Shown: positions 32,963-42,325, numbered from the stretch's first letter. The stretch: DNA of 64,000 nt from Algivirga pacifica (GCF_039543525.1 NZ_BAABJX010000042.1:1-64000); one strand, 5' to 3'. Notes: generated by a model from the letters alone, not told the origin. Made by a program: numbers and translations.

Positions 32963-33535
32963 TCATCTAGATAATCGTTTTCGGATTCTGCTTAATGAGG
33001 GAGGTTGTACGCCTACATAGGAAGCAATTAGGTACTGAGGGATTCTTTGTGTCAAATCAGCATATTCTGCAATGAACTTCTGATATCGTTGCTCGCTGTT
33101 TTGCATATACACTGCCAGCAATTGATTGACCATAATGTCAAAACGGTGTTCAATAATATGTCGACCGATATAATTTCCATTAGGAATAGTATTGAAAATG
33201 GTTTGAAGCTTTTCGTAATCAACCACTAGCAATTCACAATCCTCAATCGCTTCTATATTCTGAACAGATTTTGTTTGTCGGTTAAAGCTGGAATAATCAG
33301 AGATAAATTCCCCTTCTTTCGTAAATTCGAATGTAGATTCTTCTTCATTTTTTAGGACAAAATACCGGACCAGACCCTTCTTCAGAAAGCCAACATATTT
33401 ACAGACAGTTCCTTCCCTTAAAAAGAAGTCACCTTTTTCTAAAGTGCGAAAAGTAAAGCTTTCAGCGATGAATTTTTCGTCCTCTGGACTTAGTGTAGCA
33501 AATTGGTTTAGTGCAAAAAATAGTTCTGAGTGCAT
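32963..33535 (-). CDS. Crp/Fnr-family transcriptional regulator
   Basis: The 190-residue protein has a cyclic-nucleotide-binding-like beta-barrel (residues ~20-115, including KGDFFLREGTVCKYVGFLKKG) and a C-terminal helix-turn-helix ending IASYVGVQPPSLSRIRKRL. The phosphate-binding cassette residues for cAMP are not clearly conserved, as is usual for this Bacteroidota subgroup (cNMP-binding regulators of unknown ligand). It lies just upstream of the sterol desaturase-like gene on the same strand, with 68 bases between them, so it may be cotranscribed with that gene. Confidence 0.9.
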   Translation of the reverse strand: MHSELFFALNQFATLSPEDEKFIAESFTFRTLEKGDFFLREGTVCKYVGFLKKGLVRYFVLKNEEESTFEFTKEGEFISDYSSFNRQTKSVQNIEAIEDCELLVVDYEKLQTIFNTIPNGNYIGRHIIEHRFDIMVNQLLAVYMQNSEQRYQKFIAEYADLTQRIPQYLIASYVGVQPPSLSRIRKRLSR

Positions 33536-33610
33536 GTATAGAATGATCAGATGGATATTAATTGTAATAAGTAGACTCTATTGCTGTAATACGACAGAAT
33601 CAGTGCATAG

Positions 33611-34204
33611 TTACCTTATAAGCTTTTTAGAAACGACAACATCAAAACCAAGGCATCCTCTCTGTACTTTAATATTTAAATAAGATTTATCCCAGACATT
33701 AGCATTGTCAGGACACCTGAAGTCCAGTGTCTTCTCAATCCCATTGCGCAGTATAGTTACAAAAGGTGGTTTACAAGAGCCTCCTTTGCTTCTAATTCCC
33801 TCACCTCTATCCAAAATCGTATGCTGTTCATAGTAGACCTTCTCGGAAAAAGGAACCTCTGTATTAAGCATTAAAAAGCCAAAGCAAAAAGTAAGGGCAA
33901 AAAATGCAGGAGTAAGCAGCTTGTTCTTAAAAAAGGCCGATGGGAAAATAACGCTTTTTGTCATCGCCCAAAGGACTAACAGGAATACCGCAAGGCCCAT
34001 AAGAATAATTTTATAGAGCTCAATAAACGTAGATCCAAAGTATACATTCCCAAAGGGTATCATAAACGTAGAGCTACCGATCATAATTCCCCCAATAATC
34101 TTTCGAATTCGATCACGCTTATGTTCTTGTTGGATACGATGGGTTTTCTCTACCTGTAGCTGTTTTCTCTGCTTTTTAGAAAACCCTCTGATGTTTCTTC
34201 TCAT
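33611..34204 (-). CDS. Unknown membrane protein with extracytoplasmic C-terminal domain
   Basis: The 197-residue protein begins with a very basic stretch (MRRNIRGFSKKQRKQLQ...), then three hydrophobic segments (about 37-55, 64-83 and 96-112), then a ~85-residue soluble domain with two cysteines (GGSCKPPF and FRCPDNANV) that could form a disulfide outside the cytoplasm. No family was recognised. Its start lies 5 bases after the stop of the gene upstream, so they form a two-gene operon. Confidence 0.65.
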   Translation of the reverse strand: MRRNIRGFSKKQRKQLQVEKTHRIQQEHKRDRIRKIIGGIMIGSSTFMIPFGNVYFGSTFIELYKIILMGLAVFLLVLWAMTKSVIFPSAFFKNKLLTPAFFALTFCFGFLMLNTEVPFSEKVYYEQHTILDRGEGIRSKGGSCKPPFVTILRNGIEKTLDFRCPDNANVWDKSYLNIKVQRGCLGFDVVVSKKLIR

Positions 34205-34209
34205 ACGCT

Positions 34210-34758
34210 TCAGGCTACTTTATTTGATGAGTTGTTTACCTGTGCTTTTGGCCATAAGATGCCCATGGATAAACTATAAAAAGCAATCCAGTGTCCAGAA
34301 AATCCACGAATTTCATTGGCCTTCATCTTAAAGAATTCAGCTTCAGTCAATTCTTTGATAATATTACCATGATTATTGATGACGTATTTCCCATCGATAA
34401 TGGAAGGAACACCACCGCCTCCACTCTGCATAAAAAGGAAAAAGTTAATCATGGCATAGGCGAAGAAGAACAAAGAAATAACCATCACAGGTTTAGGCGC
34501 ATTTTTAAAAAGTATACCATAAAACTTCAATGGATTCTTATTTTTGCTGGCATTGAGTTGTTGTAACTCAGGGTTGTCCTTGAGTAGGAGAACAGCAGGT
34601 ACCCAAACGACAAAAATTCCAAGGTGTAGCATCCAAACAAAAGGAATACTGTCTCCGATATAGATGCCAAGTAATGAGATAATATGAACCGTTAGGCCTA
34701 GTATTAATCCTAAGCCAGCAAGGATGCAAAAAGTGGTTTTCGTGATTTGTGAGTTCAT
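34210..34758 (-). CDS. Unknown four-helix membrane protein
   Basis: The 182-residue protein has four predicted hydrophobic helices (around 11-31, 40-60, 93-111 and 155-170) and a loop GGGGVPSIIDGKYVINNHGN between the third and fourth, probably on the periplasmic side. It resembles widespread uncharacterised Bacteroidota membrane proteins. It is the first gene of a two-gene operon with the next unknown membrane protein, which follows after 5 bases. No function can be proposed. Confidence 0.65.
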   Translation of the reverse strand: MNSQITKTTFCILAGLGLILGLTVHIISLLGIYIGDSIPFVWMLHLGIFVVWVPAVLLLKDNPELQQLNASKNKNPLKFYGILFKNAPKPVMVISLFFFAYAMINFFLFMQSGGGGVPSIIDGKYVINNHGNIIKELTEAEFFKMKANEIRGFSGHWIAFYSLSMGILWPKAQVNNSSNKVA

Positions 34759-34785
34759 AGTGTAGATCGTTTGAATGTATTTGAT

Positions 34786-35173
34786 TTATAGGTTATGCCA
34801 CTCATGGGTACAGCCGTGGTGACATGCTGTTTTTCTTCTGTAGCTATCAGCAGTCTTAAAGATACTTAGCATGATAATAAAGGATTTCCTCATCTCATTA
34901 GCAGCAAGCGTTTCTATTTTTCTTAGGGCATTATTCAATGTTTGCGTTTTAAAGAGTACAACAGGAGTCATGGTATCTTTAATGGGGGCTACTTTTACCT
35001 TGATATATTAAGTCTTCGGTAGGGTGAGCTTGCTGAATAAAAAAGGCTAATTTTTCAATGATTACTTTTTGTTCAGATAAGCTAAAAGTGTCAAACCAAT
35101 TCATGATATCTGCATAGGGAAGTTTACCTTGAGCATATTTGTTGATAGTTATATCTATAGCAGTCATTGTCAA
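34786..35173 (-). pseudogene. Frameshifted DUF5958-like gene
   Basis: Two adjacent minus-strand frames (35173-34979, 64 residues, and 34971-34786, 61 residues) together look like one protein. The first ends ...DLIYQGKSSPH and the second starts MTPVVLFKTQ. Removing one base from the C5 run on the coding strand (G5 at 34984-34988 on the plus strand) joins them as KSSPIKDTMTPVVLF with no other change. The joined 128-residue product resembles the DUF5958 family, whose C-terminus ends in a CxxxCxHxWH-type motif (here CHHGCTHEWH at about 117-126). I recall the family from memory only. The break may be a real mutation, a slippage-variable site or a sequencing error. Confidence 0.7.
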
Positions 35174-35338
35174 TGAAATTTATTTACGTTTTATGATCAC
35201 GTTGTTTATGCTTTTCTCTTTTATAACTTCCTTAAGTTGTATGTCAAAATAGATTTAATTTTGATATAAAATGAAAATTATCAGTAAATTAAGGATGGCT
35301 TTCGCTATAAATACTGTTTTATCATTGATGCTTTAAAA

Positions 35339-35914
35339 ATGAAAACCCTTCTATTTTTTACCGCTTTAAGTACTTTGAGTATCACCTCAATTGTTGCTCA
35401 GGAAAATCCAAAGGAAAAAAATCAACCAACTGCTGAGCTTAAAGTCAGGAACTGTTATAGTACTAAAGCTCCAGATAGTAATCCACTATTAATTATTGAC
35501 GGGGTATTTACTCCTTATGATACTTTATCATCTGTTATACACCCTGAGCAGATTGAATCAATCACTGTATTAAAAAATGAAACAGCTATTGCTTTATGTG
35601 GATCTAGTGGTGCTGCAGGTGTGATTCTGATTACAACAAAACAATCAAAATCAAAAGAAGAAACGACTTCAAACATTCCAGCCTCCTCACTCACTGTATA
35701 TCCTAACCCTACCCAAAAGGAGTTCAATATCAAGAGTGATCAGCCTATAGAAAATGTGATCCTTATCCGTGAAAATGGAACGCTTTCAGCAACATATGAG
35801 GGAAAAGGAGTATCTGTTTTTACACAAAATATTGAATCATTAGAACGTGGTGTATATATACTATTCGTGAAGACAAAAGACGGTATTGAAAAGCATAGGC
35901 TACTGAAACAGTAA
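35339..35914 (+). CDS. Secreted protein with TonB-plug-like module and T9SS sorting domain
   Basis: The 191-residue protein has a signal peptide (to about 20, SIVAQ). Residues ~48-101 match the core of a TonB-dependent receptor plug: PLLIIDGV, IHPEQIESITVLKNETAIAL and GSSGAAGVILITTKQ. Residues ~115-191 are a type IX sorting domain, beginning with VYPNPTQKEFNI and ending KDGIEKHRLLKQ. There is no beta-barrel. A free-standing plug exported through the type IX system is unusual. The gene is preceded by a 165-base gap and followed by a divergent/convergent arrangement with no related genes. Confidence 0.8.
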   Translation: MKTLLFFTALSTLSITSIVAQENPKEKNQPTAELKVRNCYSTKAPDSNPLLIIDGVFTPYDTLSSVIHPEQIESITVLKNETAIALCGSSGAAGVILITTKQSKSKEETTSNIPASSLTVYPNPTQKEFNIKSDQPIENVILIRENGTLSATYEGKGVSVFTQNIESLERGVYILFVKTKDGIEKHRLLKQ

Positions 35915-36073
35915 TATACTGACTACTGGGTATGATGTGTTTTTTCCACCTTCTTTTACTTGAAAATAGCGTAAGGACATACCAAAGGTATGTCCAGAAT
36001 GTGTGAAAATACATGAAGGTGATTTCATGTACAGTAGCTATAATTTTATCAAATTGCACTGTGTACCATGCTC

Positions 36074-36820
36074 TTAATAACTCTTCAATGCTTTTATGAA
36101 GTAATCCTTTTTACGTTTTCTGGCATAGAAGTGCGCTATAGGAAAGCAGATAGCTCCAGTAAATACAGTCCAATGTGGAGCTTCAAAGCTTGTACCCTCA
36201 GATGGAATGCTATTTTCGCTGTTTTCAGAGCTATTTTGTATGGACTTAACAATTCCTCCTGTAAGCATTAATGTCCCTGCAGCCATAAGCCCAAGTTCGA
36301 GTATTCTATACTCATTTCCCCTTTTGAGAAATTGCATAGATTCCTGGCTTTTTTTAAGATCTCTCTTCAGGTTTAAGTAATTGGCTTTTTTGATCTGATT
36401 GTCACCTATACTATATCTATACCAATCATCTGAGTAAGTATTCTGTGAAATACCCCAATTATAGTGGGAGTAATATACTCTGGTTTGGAAGATAGAAAGC
36501 TCTTTGCTTTGAAAACTCCTTTCAGAAAAAATCTCTCTAGTACCTGTCTTGACGACTTTAATGTAACGCTCTTTGTTTAGCTTTGAGTCAAATCCCTCAA
36601 TATGCTCAATAGCTGAAATAGGAATAGCGCTTCCTTTGGGTTTATGTAAGACAATATGTTCTCCACGGCTAATAGTTACATTATTATTGATTTCAATGTA
36701 ATTCGTTTCCATTATAGCTCCACTTTTTAGGTAAACCTTGATCGAGTGGTCCTGTCCTAAAGTACTCAAAGGAGCAAGAAGTATCATAAATAGGTAAAAG
36801 AATGGTTTCATATTTGTCAT
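36074..36820 (-). CDS. Unknown exported protein
   Basis: The 248-residue protein has an N-terminal signal peptide ending near STLGQ; the second Met (36811) is an equally good start. The mature N-terminus (IKVYLKSGAIMETNYIEINNNVTI...) resembles the beta-rich modules that many Bacteroidota proteins use to report 'key-value' attributes, and a hydrophobic segment MAAGTLMLTGGIV lies near 178-190, with a second one near 218-232. No family was recognised. The neighbouring lipoprotein gene is divergent. Confidence 0.65.
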   Translation of the reverse strand: MTNMKPFFYLFMILLAPLSTLGQDHSIKVYLKSGAIMETNYIEINNNVTISRGEHIVLHKPKGSAIPISAIEHIEGFDSKLNKERYIKVVKTGTREIFSERSFQSKELSIFQTRVYYSHYNWGISQNTYSDDWYRYSIGDNQIKKANYLNLKRDLKKSQESMQFLKRGNEYRILELGLMAAGTLMLTGGIVKSIQNSSENSENSIPSEGTSFEAPHWTVFTGAICFPIAHFYARKRKKDYFIKALKSY

Positions 36821-37029
36821 TGAACTTAAGATAAAAAGTAAGTAGTATATTAATCGTAAGATTATAATATGGAGTGCAAAGATACTTGAATCTAAGTGTA
36901 CCGAAAAAGGTTTTTCTTTTTTCTATTAAACAGAGCAAAGTGATTGAATTCTGTAACCAACCAGTAGTCTCGTATTTATAGAGTAAATGATATGTAAAAT
37001 ATTCACAACCTCTATCAAAAACTATCAAT

Positions 37030-37773
37030 ATGAAACGAGTCCATTTTTCTCTATTGCTTCTTATTTCGATTTGCTCCTGCCAATGGATGGAACCTGAAGC
37101 GGAGTTGCCAACACCCATTGCTTCAAATGTAACGGTAACGTATGATACGGTTTCCATATTTTCAGAACTGACGGGAGTTCCTGAGCGTAATATGTATATG
37201 CCCCAGATTTTGCGAAAAACAGTTACAATAAAGGGGGAAAAGAAGTACAATTATCAAAAACAAGGAGATTCGAGATATCAACGTATCCTTGAATTTAATC
37301 CCTTGAATCGGCAGTTTTTAGAATATTTGAAGATTGATGGAGCAGCTTGTGATACGATAAATTATCGGTATGGAGAAAACCGTGTATATAAGGTAGAGGG
37401 AAGGCTTGTGGAAGTAATAAAGTTCATTCAGAAACGTTCGTGGCCTTCATTTTGTGGGGTTTCCTCCCCTAATAGTACCAGAGAGTTGTATTTTAATGAG
37501 GAGTTGGGAGTTATAAAAGATTTCAGAGTACAATGTTTTGCTTCTGAAACATTAGTAAAGAGCAGTACACAAAACGATACTGCCCTCACTGCTTTGTTAG
37601 GGCAGTTGGAAAAGGATCAACCTTTTTGCCCGGATGCCTTAGCGGTTCACGAACATTATTATGAGCAAATGATGAAAAGTATCGAGGGGATAAAGGAATA
37701 CCGTTTACAAGAAGACAATGAGGTGATTAAGGAGGATCTTGATATCGTTTTTTTTGAGGAGGTAGAGGATTGA
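37030..37773 (+). CDS. Unknown lipoprotein
   Basis: The 247-residue protein begins with a short signal peptide and a likely lipidation Cys17 (LISICSCQW), although the -1/-3 positions are not ideal. The rest is mixed alpha/beta with aromatic residues and two cysteine-containing segments (DGAACDTINYRYG and WPSFCGVSS). No known domain was recognised. The strand is opposite to the flanking unknown protein gene, and a terminator at 37886-37920 follows. Confidence 0.65.
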   Translation: MKRVHFSLLLLISICSCQWMEPEAELPTPIASNVTVTYDTVSIFSELTGVPERNMYMPQILRKTVTIKGEKKYNYQKQGDSRYQRILEFNPLNRQFLEYLKIDGAACDTINYRYGENRVYKVEGRLVEVIKFIQKRSWPSFCGVSSPNSTRELYFNEELGVIKDFRVQCFASETLVKSSTQNDTALTALLGQLEKDQPFCPDALAVHEHYYEQMMKSIEGIKEYRLQEDNEVIKEDLDIVFFEEVED

Positions 37774-37885
37774 GAGTAAATGGATTACTTTGGTGTTATA
37801 CCGTGAAAACCCTGAAAGGGTGACATCACATAGGGGCGGATTTCAATCCGTCACTATACGAAATGCGATGGATAAATCTATACAC

Positions 37886-37920
37886 AAAAAAGCCTTGCTA
37901 CATCATGCAGTAAGGCTTTT
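37886..37920. terminator. Bidirectional terminator between lipoprotein and TonB receptor genes
   Basis: AAAAGCCTTGCT and AGTAAGGCTTTT pair around a 9-base loop, with A- and T-runs on both sides. Two more hairpins follow before the TonB receptor stop: 37921-37929 with 37940-37948 (CGTAGACTA), and 37981-37993 with 37999-38011 (GCTCATCGGTTAT). Confidence 0.8.
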
Positions 37921-38033
37921 CGTAGACTATTCCTTGTCGTAGTCTACGGTATATATATGGTTTAGAGATGTTACGTAATCGCTCATCGGTTATAAACAAT
38001 AACCGATGAGCGATAAACATAATTCTATCTCAA

Positions 38034-41000
38034 TTAGAAGATCCAACGAGCTCCTACCTGCATCTGCCACTTCGACATAATTGATACGTCGTTAGTGAAC
38101 GATTCCTTCAGGTTGGTATCGAAAGAGAACATAGGAACATTTGTTCCGTCCTGGTATCCTTCGAAGTTGATTGGAGAAGTAGTGGTTGGAAGTTGTCTTA
38201 CACCCCAGTTTGAGTTCAGCATATTCCCGAAGTTCAGGATATCCAATGACAACTGAAGCGTATTCTTTCTTCCTGCCACCGTGAAGTTATAGTCCTGAAG
38301 CATTCTGATATCAAACTGTGTATACCAAGGAAGCATTGCACCGTTTCTGTCTGCATACTCACCTCTTCTTGTGCTTAGGTAAGGGTCTTGCTCAATAAAT
38401 GCATCCAATGCTGTCCATTGTGCGTCTGCCGTAGTAGGATCTGCAAAGACGATATCATTTTGGTCTGCAGGAACGTAGATCAGGTCGTTGTTCGTCGCAA
38501 TACCATCTCTGTTCATATCTCCTACATACGTATAAGAGTATCTGTTACCTTTGGCTACTTCACCGAATAATGCGATAGATGTCGCTAGTTTTCCACCAGC
38601 ATATTCTTTTCTGTAGTCTACAGAAGTGATGAAACGGTGACGAAGACCGTATCTTGAGTGCGCAAACTGAGAGTTGTTAGGACCCATTACCTGAGGGTTA
38701 CGCTGGAATGCATCCGCAGCGATCTCTGCAGGGATAGAAGTAAAGTCCTTAGACTCCTGGAAGGTGTAAGCACCCATGATGTTCAATCCGAATAGGAATT
38801 GCTTCTTCACTTGTGCAGTCAATGAATACTGGTAGCCCTTGTCTACGTTCTCCAATACGATTGCTCCTGCATCAAGGAAACCAATAGAACCTTCAGAACC
38901 AGAGTAGATGTTAGTCTCATCAAATCCACCGAAGATAGGTCTGTTATCACCTGTACCTTCTGCATTCTCTGAAGGAGCCAGTATGTTGTAGTTTCTGTGT
39001 ACTACGGCATTCAAGTCTCTTGAGAAGATACCTTCCAGGGAAGCAAACCATCCTTTACCGAATGAGTGATCATAGGCTAGGTTTGTTTTCCATACCTGAG
39101 GGAACTTGAAATCATCCTCTGTGTCGTTCACCTGGAACGTATATCCTGGATCAATTTTGTAGTTTGTTGCTTGGTTACCCAACCATACAAATGGGATACG
39201 CCCGGTAAAGATACCTGAACCACCTCTCAATTGCTTGCGCTGATCACCCGTGATATCCCAGTTGAAACCAACTCTTGGAGACCATAGTGGTCTTGCCTTA
39301 GGGAAGGTCGATGGATCTACATTAGCAGGTTTTCCGTCTGCATCTACCCATCCGTCAAATTCCGCTGTTGTTGAATCGTAAGCTACTTCGCTTAGGTAGA
39401 TTGGAATATCCATTCTTACCCCCATTGTTAGCTTGAAGTTGTCCGTTACCTGGAACTCATCCTGTACATAGAATGCCGCTTGTGCTACATCTAGCTCAGA
39501 CCAGAAGTAATCGTTTTTCTGAGCCTCAGTAACCTGTGCATTAAAGTCCATGTCTGCTTTTGTCGTGTTCAGGAAGTCCTCAAGAGAGAAGAACATATGC
39601 CATGGATAGTAGAACAGGTTAAACGAGTTGTCAAACTTGAAGATCTCGATGTTTGTACCTGCAGTAAAGGTATGCTTCGCCGTATAGTATGTGAAATCAT
39701 CTCTGAACTGGAATACATCCTGTGTAACTACGTTGTTGGTTGAGAAGATCTCAGAACCAGCTGTAATTGCCAACTGTCCATTTGTATCGAAGATATCGAT
39801 TACCGGGAATGGCTCAGACCATGGAGTACGGAAATCGTGGAAGTTCGAGTATCCGATTTGTAATTTGTTCGACGCTTTGTTGCCAAAACGAGAGTTCAAT
39901 TCACCCATCCATGAGTTAATCACACTGTTCGTTTTGTATGATGAGTTCGAGAATGGCAAACGGTAAGGCGTTGGACCTCTACCAATGATTGCTTCCGGGT
40001 GAGGAAGGATATCTTTCCATGCACTCAGGTGGTTGTAACGAATAGAGAAGTTGTGGTCTTTGTTGATGTTCCAGTCCAACTTCACCAATAGCTTATCGTT
40101 TGATTTCTGGTGGTTGTAGTTCTCAAACTCACCAGCATCGTACCCCCACTCATTCATCAAGTGGTTTTTCACCGCCATGATATCGTCATAGCTTACAGAA
40201 GTAACGTTTCCGCCTACTTCTTCGCCACGGTTGGCAACAAAGCCATGTGCTCTTTCATTCGCTCTTTCTGCCTCCGCATTCACGAAGAAGAACAATTTAT
40301 TTTTTACGATCGGGCCACCCAAAGAGAAACCAGTTTGGTGCGTAAAGTAATCCAGGTTGTCAATTTGCTGACCTGCTACCTTATTACCGATCATGTTTTC
40401 ATTTCTACCGAATGTGTAAACCGTACCTTTGAATTCATTGGTACCTGATTTAGTGACAGCGTTTACACCAGCTCCTGTAAATCCACCTTCTCTTACGTCA
40501 AATGGTGCAAGAGATACCTGTACTTGCTCAATAGCATCCAAGGATACAGGCTGAGCACCAGCTTGTCCACCTGGAGTCGCTACATCCAACCCAAAAGAGT
40601 TGTTGAATACAGATCCGTCAAGGGAGAAGTTGTTGTAAAGATTGTTTCTACCACCGAAAGAGTTTCCGTTCGATTGAGGTGTCAGACGTGTGAAGTCTGA
40701 AGTAGAACGGCTGATTGTAGGAAGTGCCTTAAGCTGCTCACTAGAAACGCTAGTCGCTGCTCCTGTTCTTTCTGAGTTGATGTCCGCACTTGCATTGGCG
40801 GTAACTTCAACCTCATCCATGTTCACAGCATCTTCTGCCAGCGTAACGTTTAGCTTCTTAGATTCTCCCAGTTTAAGGAAGATGCCACTAAGCTCCAGTT
40901 TTTGGTAACCGATGAAGGAGATGGAGATCTGGTAAGGGCCTCCAACTCTCATACCTCTTAGCGTATAGCTGCCATCAAAAAGCGTGGAAATTCCGTATTG

Positions 41001-41174
41001 TGTTCCGGAAGGTCCGTGGACAGCGATTACTGTTGCACCTGGAAGTGGTTCGCCTGCGCGATCAGTAACAACGCCATTCATAGCTGCAGTGGTATTTTGT
41101 GCCACAGCAGTTGCACTGGTGAAATACACAAAGCCCAGTACTACAAGTGTGAATTGTAAAATTCTAACGTGCAT
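38034..41174 (-). CDS. TonB-dependent receptor, Oar-like, with carboxypeptidase-regulatory-like domain
   Basis: The 1046-residue protein has a signal peptide (to ~26, TAVAQ), a carboxypeptidase-regulatory-like/CarboxypepD domain (~30-115, GVVTDRAGEPLPGATV), a plug (~120-240, including the GTNEFKGTVYTFGRNENM region) and a long beta-barrel ending in ...MQVGARWIF with terminal aromatic residue. The AVNAVTKSGTNEFKG motif is typical of Oar-like receptors. There is no adjacent SusD homologue, so it is not a classical glycan-utilization pair; Oar-type proteins import or export unknown large substrates and one exports C-signal protease in Myxococcus. A -7 box lies upstream of the ATG at 41228-41221. 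Confidence 0.94.
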   Translation of the reverse strand: MHVRILQFTLVVLGFVYFTSATAVAQNTTAAMNGVVTDRAGEPLPGATVIAVHGPSGTQYGISTLFDGSYTLRGMRVGGPYQISISFIGYQKLELSGIFLKLGESKKLNVTLAEDAVNMDEVEVTANASADINSERTGAATSVSSEQLKALPTISRSTSDFTRLTPQSNGNSFGGRNNLYNNFSLDGSVFNNSFGLDVATPGGQAGAQPVSLDAIEQVQVSLAPFDVREGGFTGAGVNAVTKSGTNEFKGTVYTFGRNENMIGNKVAGQQIDNLDYFTHQTGFSLGGPIVKNKLFFFVNAEAERANERAHGFVANRGEEVGGNVTSVSYDDIMAVKNHLMNEWGYDAGEFENYNHQKSNDKLLVKLDWNINKDHNFSIRYNHLSAWKDILPHPEAIIGRGPTPYRLPFSNSSYKTNSVINSWMGELNSRFGNKASNKLQIGYSNFHDFRTPWSEPFPVIDIFDTNGQLAITAGSEIFSTNNVVTQDVFQFRDDFTYYTAKHTFTAGTNIEIFKFDNSFNLFYYPWHMFFSLEDFLNTTKADMDFNAQVTEAQKNDYFWSELDVAQAAFYVQDEFQVTDNFKLTMGVRMDIPIYLSEVAYDSTTAEFDGWVDADGKPANVDPSTFPKARPLWSPRVGFNWDITGDQRKQLRGGSGIFTGRIPFVWLGNQATNYKIDPGYTFQVNDTEDDFKFPQVWKTNLAYDHSFGKGWFASLEGIFSRDLNAVVHRNYNILAPSENAEGTGDNRPIFGGFDETNIYSGSEGSIGFLDAGAIVLENVDKGYQYSLTAQVKKQFLFGLNIMGAYTFQESKDFTSIPAEIAADAFQRNPQVMGPNNSQFAHSRYGLRHRFITSVDYRKEYAGGKLATSIALFGEVAKGNRYSYTYVGDMNRDGIATNNDLIYVPADQNDIVFADPTTADAQWTALDAFIEQDPYLSTRRGEYADRNGAMLPWYTQFDIRMLQDYNFTVAGRKNTLQLSLDILNFGNMLNSNWGVRQLPTTTSPINFEGYQDGTNVPMFSFDTNLKESFTNDVSIMSKWQMQVGARWIF

Positions 41175-41220
41175 TTTAAAGTAAATTTAAGATTAGAAGT
41201 GTTTGTAGTTTATTAAGGCA

Positions 41221-41228
41221 CAAACGTA
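41221..41228 (-). promoter_or_regulatory. -7 box for the TonB-dependent receptor
   Basis: TACGTTTG on the minus strand fits TAnnTTTG, 47 bases upstream of the ATG; a TTTG -33 box (complement of CAAA at 41245-41248) lies 16 bases further up, shorter than the usual spacing. The rest of the gap to 41655 is AT-rich with nothing identifiable. Confidence 0.5.
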
Positions 41229-41655
41229 GGCTTTTAAATAGTATCAAAAAAATAGTTAAAATATTGTTTTGTAGAAGGTTGTGTTATTAAGGGTGATTTG
41301 AGAGGGATTTAATTAAGTGTCTTCTGTACACTATAGATAATAGGATTATTCTAATTTTATTAATGGTGTTATTGTGTTAATGTATTGTGTTTTTAGATTA
41401 ATCGTACTAATCATTTTGTCTCATAACCAAAGCGGATGATATACTATTTTGTAATTAATGTGTAGGTTGTTATTTATTGTCTTAAAATAAATGTGAATAT
41501 ATATTCATTTATTATTCGTGTCATAAATACTTATTTTGGCACTTGTTAATAGAAGTACTCAAAGAGGTAATATGTGTTAATGCTAATTGTCGTCACTCAT
41601 TGCTTCTACTAAATGTTAGAATTCCTAAAAAAGTACGATGGAGCTTGGTAATAAT

Positions 41656-41795
41656 AGCCATACTCATAGCATCGTTATATTGATTATTGGCTTATAGCCC
41701 ATAACACGGTTATATTAAATATTAACCTATAGCCCATGGCATCATTATATTAAATATTACTTCATAGCCCATGGCACCGCCATGGGTATAAAAAT
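41656..41795. repeat. 35-bp tandem repeat, four units
   Basis: Units start at 41656, 41691, 41726 and 41761 and share CATAGCCCATGGCATC.TTATATTAAATATTA-type sequence; the last is partial and ends in a GGCACCGCCATGGG palindrome. They run up to the start of the next gene. Confidence 0.85.
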
Positions 41796-41802
41796 AAATA
41801 GT

Positions 41803-42309
41803 ATGTTATCTGAACTACTCACTCAACGCCACACCAAAGAGCAGCTGCTCGCCATCTTGAACGAACATCCCGAATGGACTGAAGAGCTGATTGACTTAGC
41901 CGTTTCAGGCCGACATCCGGAAGGGTGGAGGGCTGCCTGGTTATTGGGGTTTGTAGCTGACAAGTATAGACTACAGCAACGGGTAGGAGAGTTGATCGCT
42001 ACCTTGCCCGATAAATCCGATGGTTATCAGCGAGAACTATTAAAGAGAATACAAGAGCTGACGCTAAATGAAGAGCAGGAAGGTGAGTTGTTTGATTATG
42101 CCGTTCAGATTTGGGAGAGCATTGGAAAAATTCCTTCGGTACGCTCTATGGCGATGAACCTTATGTTGGCGATTATTCAAAAATATCCGGAACTGAAAGA
42201 AGAACTAACCTATCTGTTGGAAGAAGAATACCTCTCCACGCTTTCACCAGGAATACGCAAAGGGTTGGAAAAGAGAGTAGGTCAATTGTTAATGAAGAAT
42301 GAAGAATGA
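41803..42309 (+). CDS. HEAT-like alpha-helical protein of unknown function
   Basis: The ATG at 41803 (MLSELLTQ) is preferred over one at 41782 that lies inside the 35-bp repeat. The product has 168 residues, wholly alpha-helical, acidic, with helical pairs similar to HEAT/ARM repeats (LIDLAVSGRHPEGWRAAWLL, SMAMNLMLAII). No signal peptide or membrane segment is present. The stop codon and the last codons fall inside a heptamer tandem repeat (42291-42318), so the C-terminus would change frame with each unit gained or lost. Function is unknown. Confidence 0.75.
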   Translation: MLSELLTQRHTKEQLLAILNEHPEWTEELIDLAVSGRHPEGWRAAWLLGFVADKYRLQQRVGELIATLPDKSDGYQRELLKRIQELTLNEEQEGELFDYAVQIWESIGKIPSVRSMAMNLMLAIIQKYPELKEELTYLLEEEYLSTLSPGIRKGLEKRVGQLLMKNEE

Positions 42310-42318
42310 AGAATGAAA
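42291..42318. repeat. Heptamer tandem repeat overlapping a stop codon
   Basis: Four units of AATGAAG (the last AATGAAA) run across the end of the preceding gene; its TGA at 42307-42309 lies inside the array. Confidence 0.9.
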
Positions 42319-42325
42319 AATAGGG

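Noticed and set aside
34786..34971. Separate small gene starting MTPVVLF
   Set aside because: It is better explained as the 3' part of a frameshifted DUF5958-like gene.
36693..37250. 185-codon frame on the minus strand opposite the lipoprotein gene
   Set aside because: It overlaps two better-supported genes (the exported protein and the lipoprotein), lacks a signal or domain and reads as low-quality sequence.
41656..41795. Possible CRISPR-like repeat
   Set aside because: Units are adjacent with no spacers, and no cas genes are in the window; it is a plain tandem repeat.
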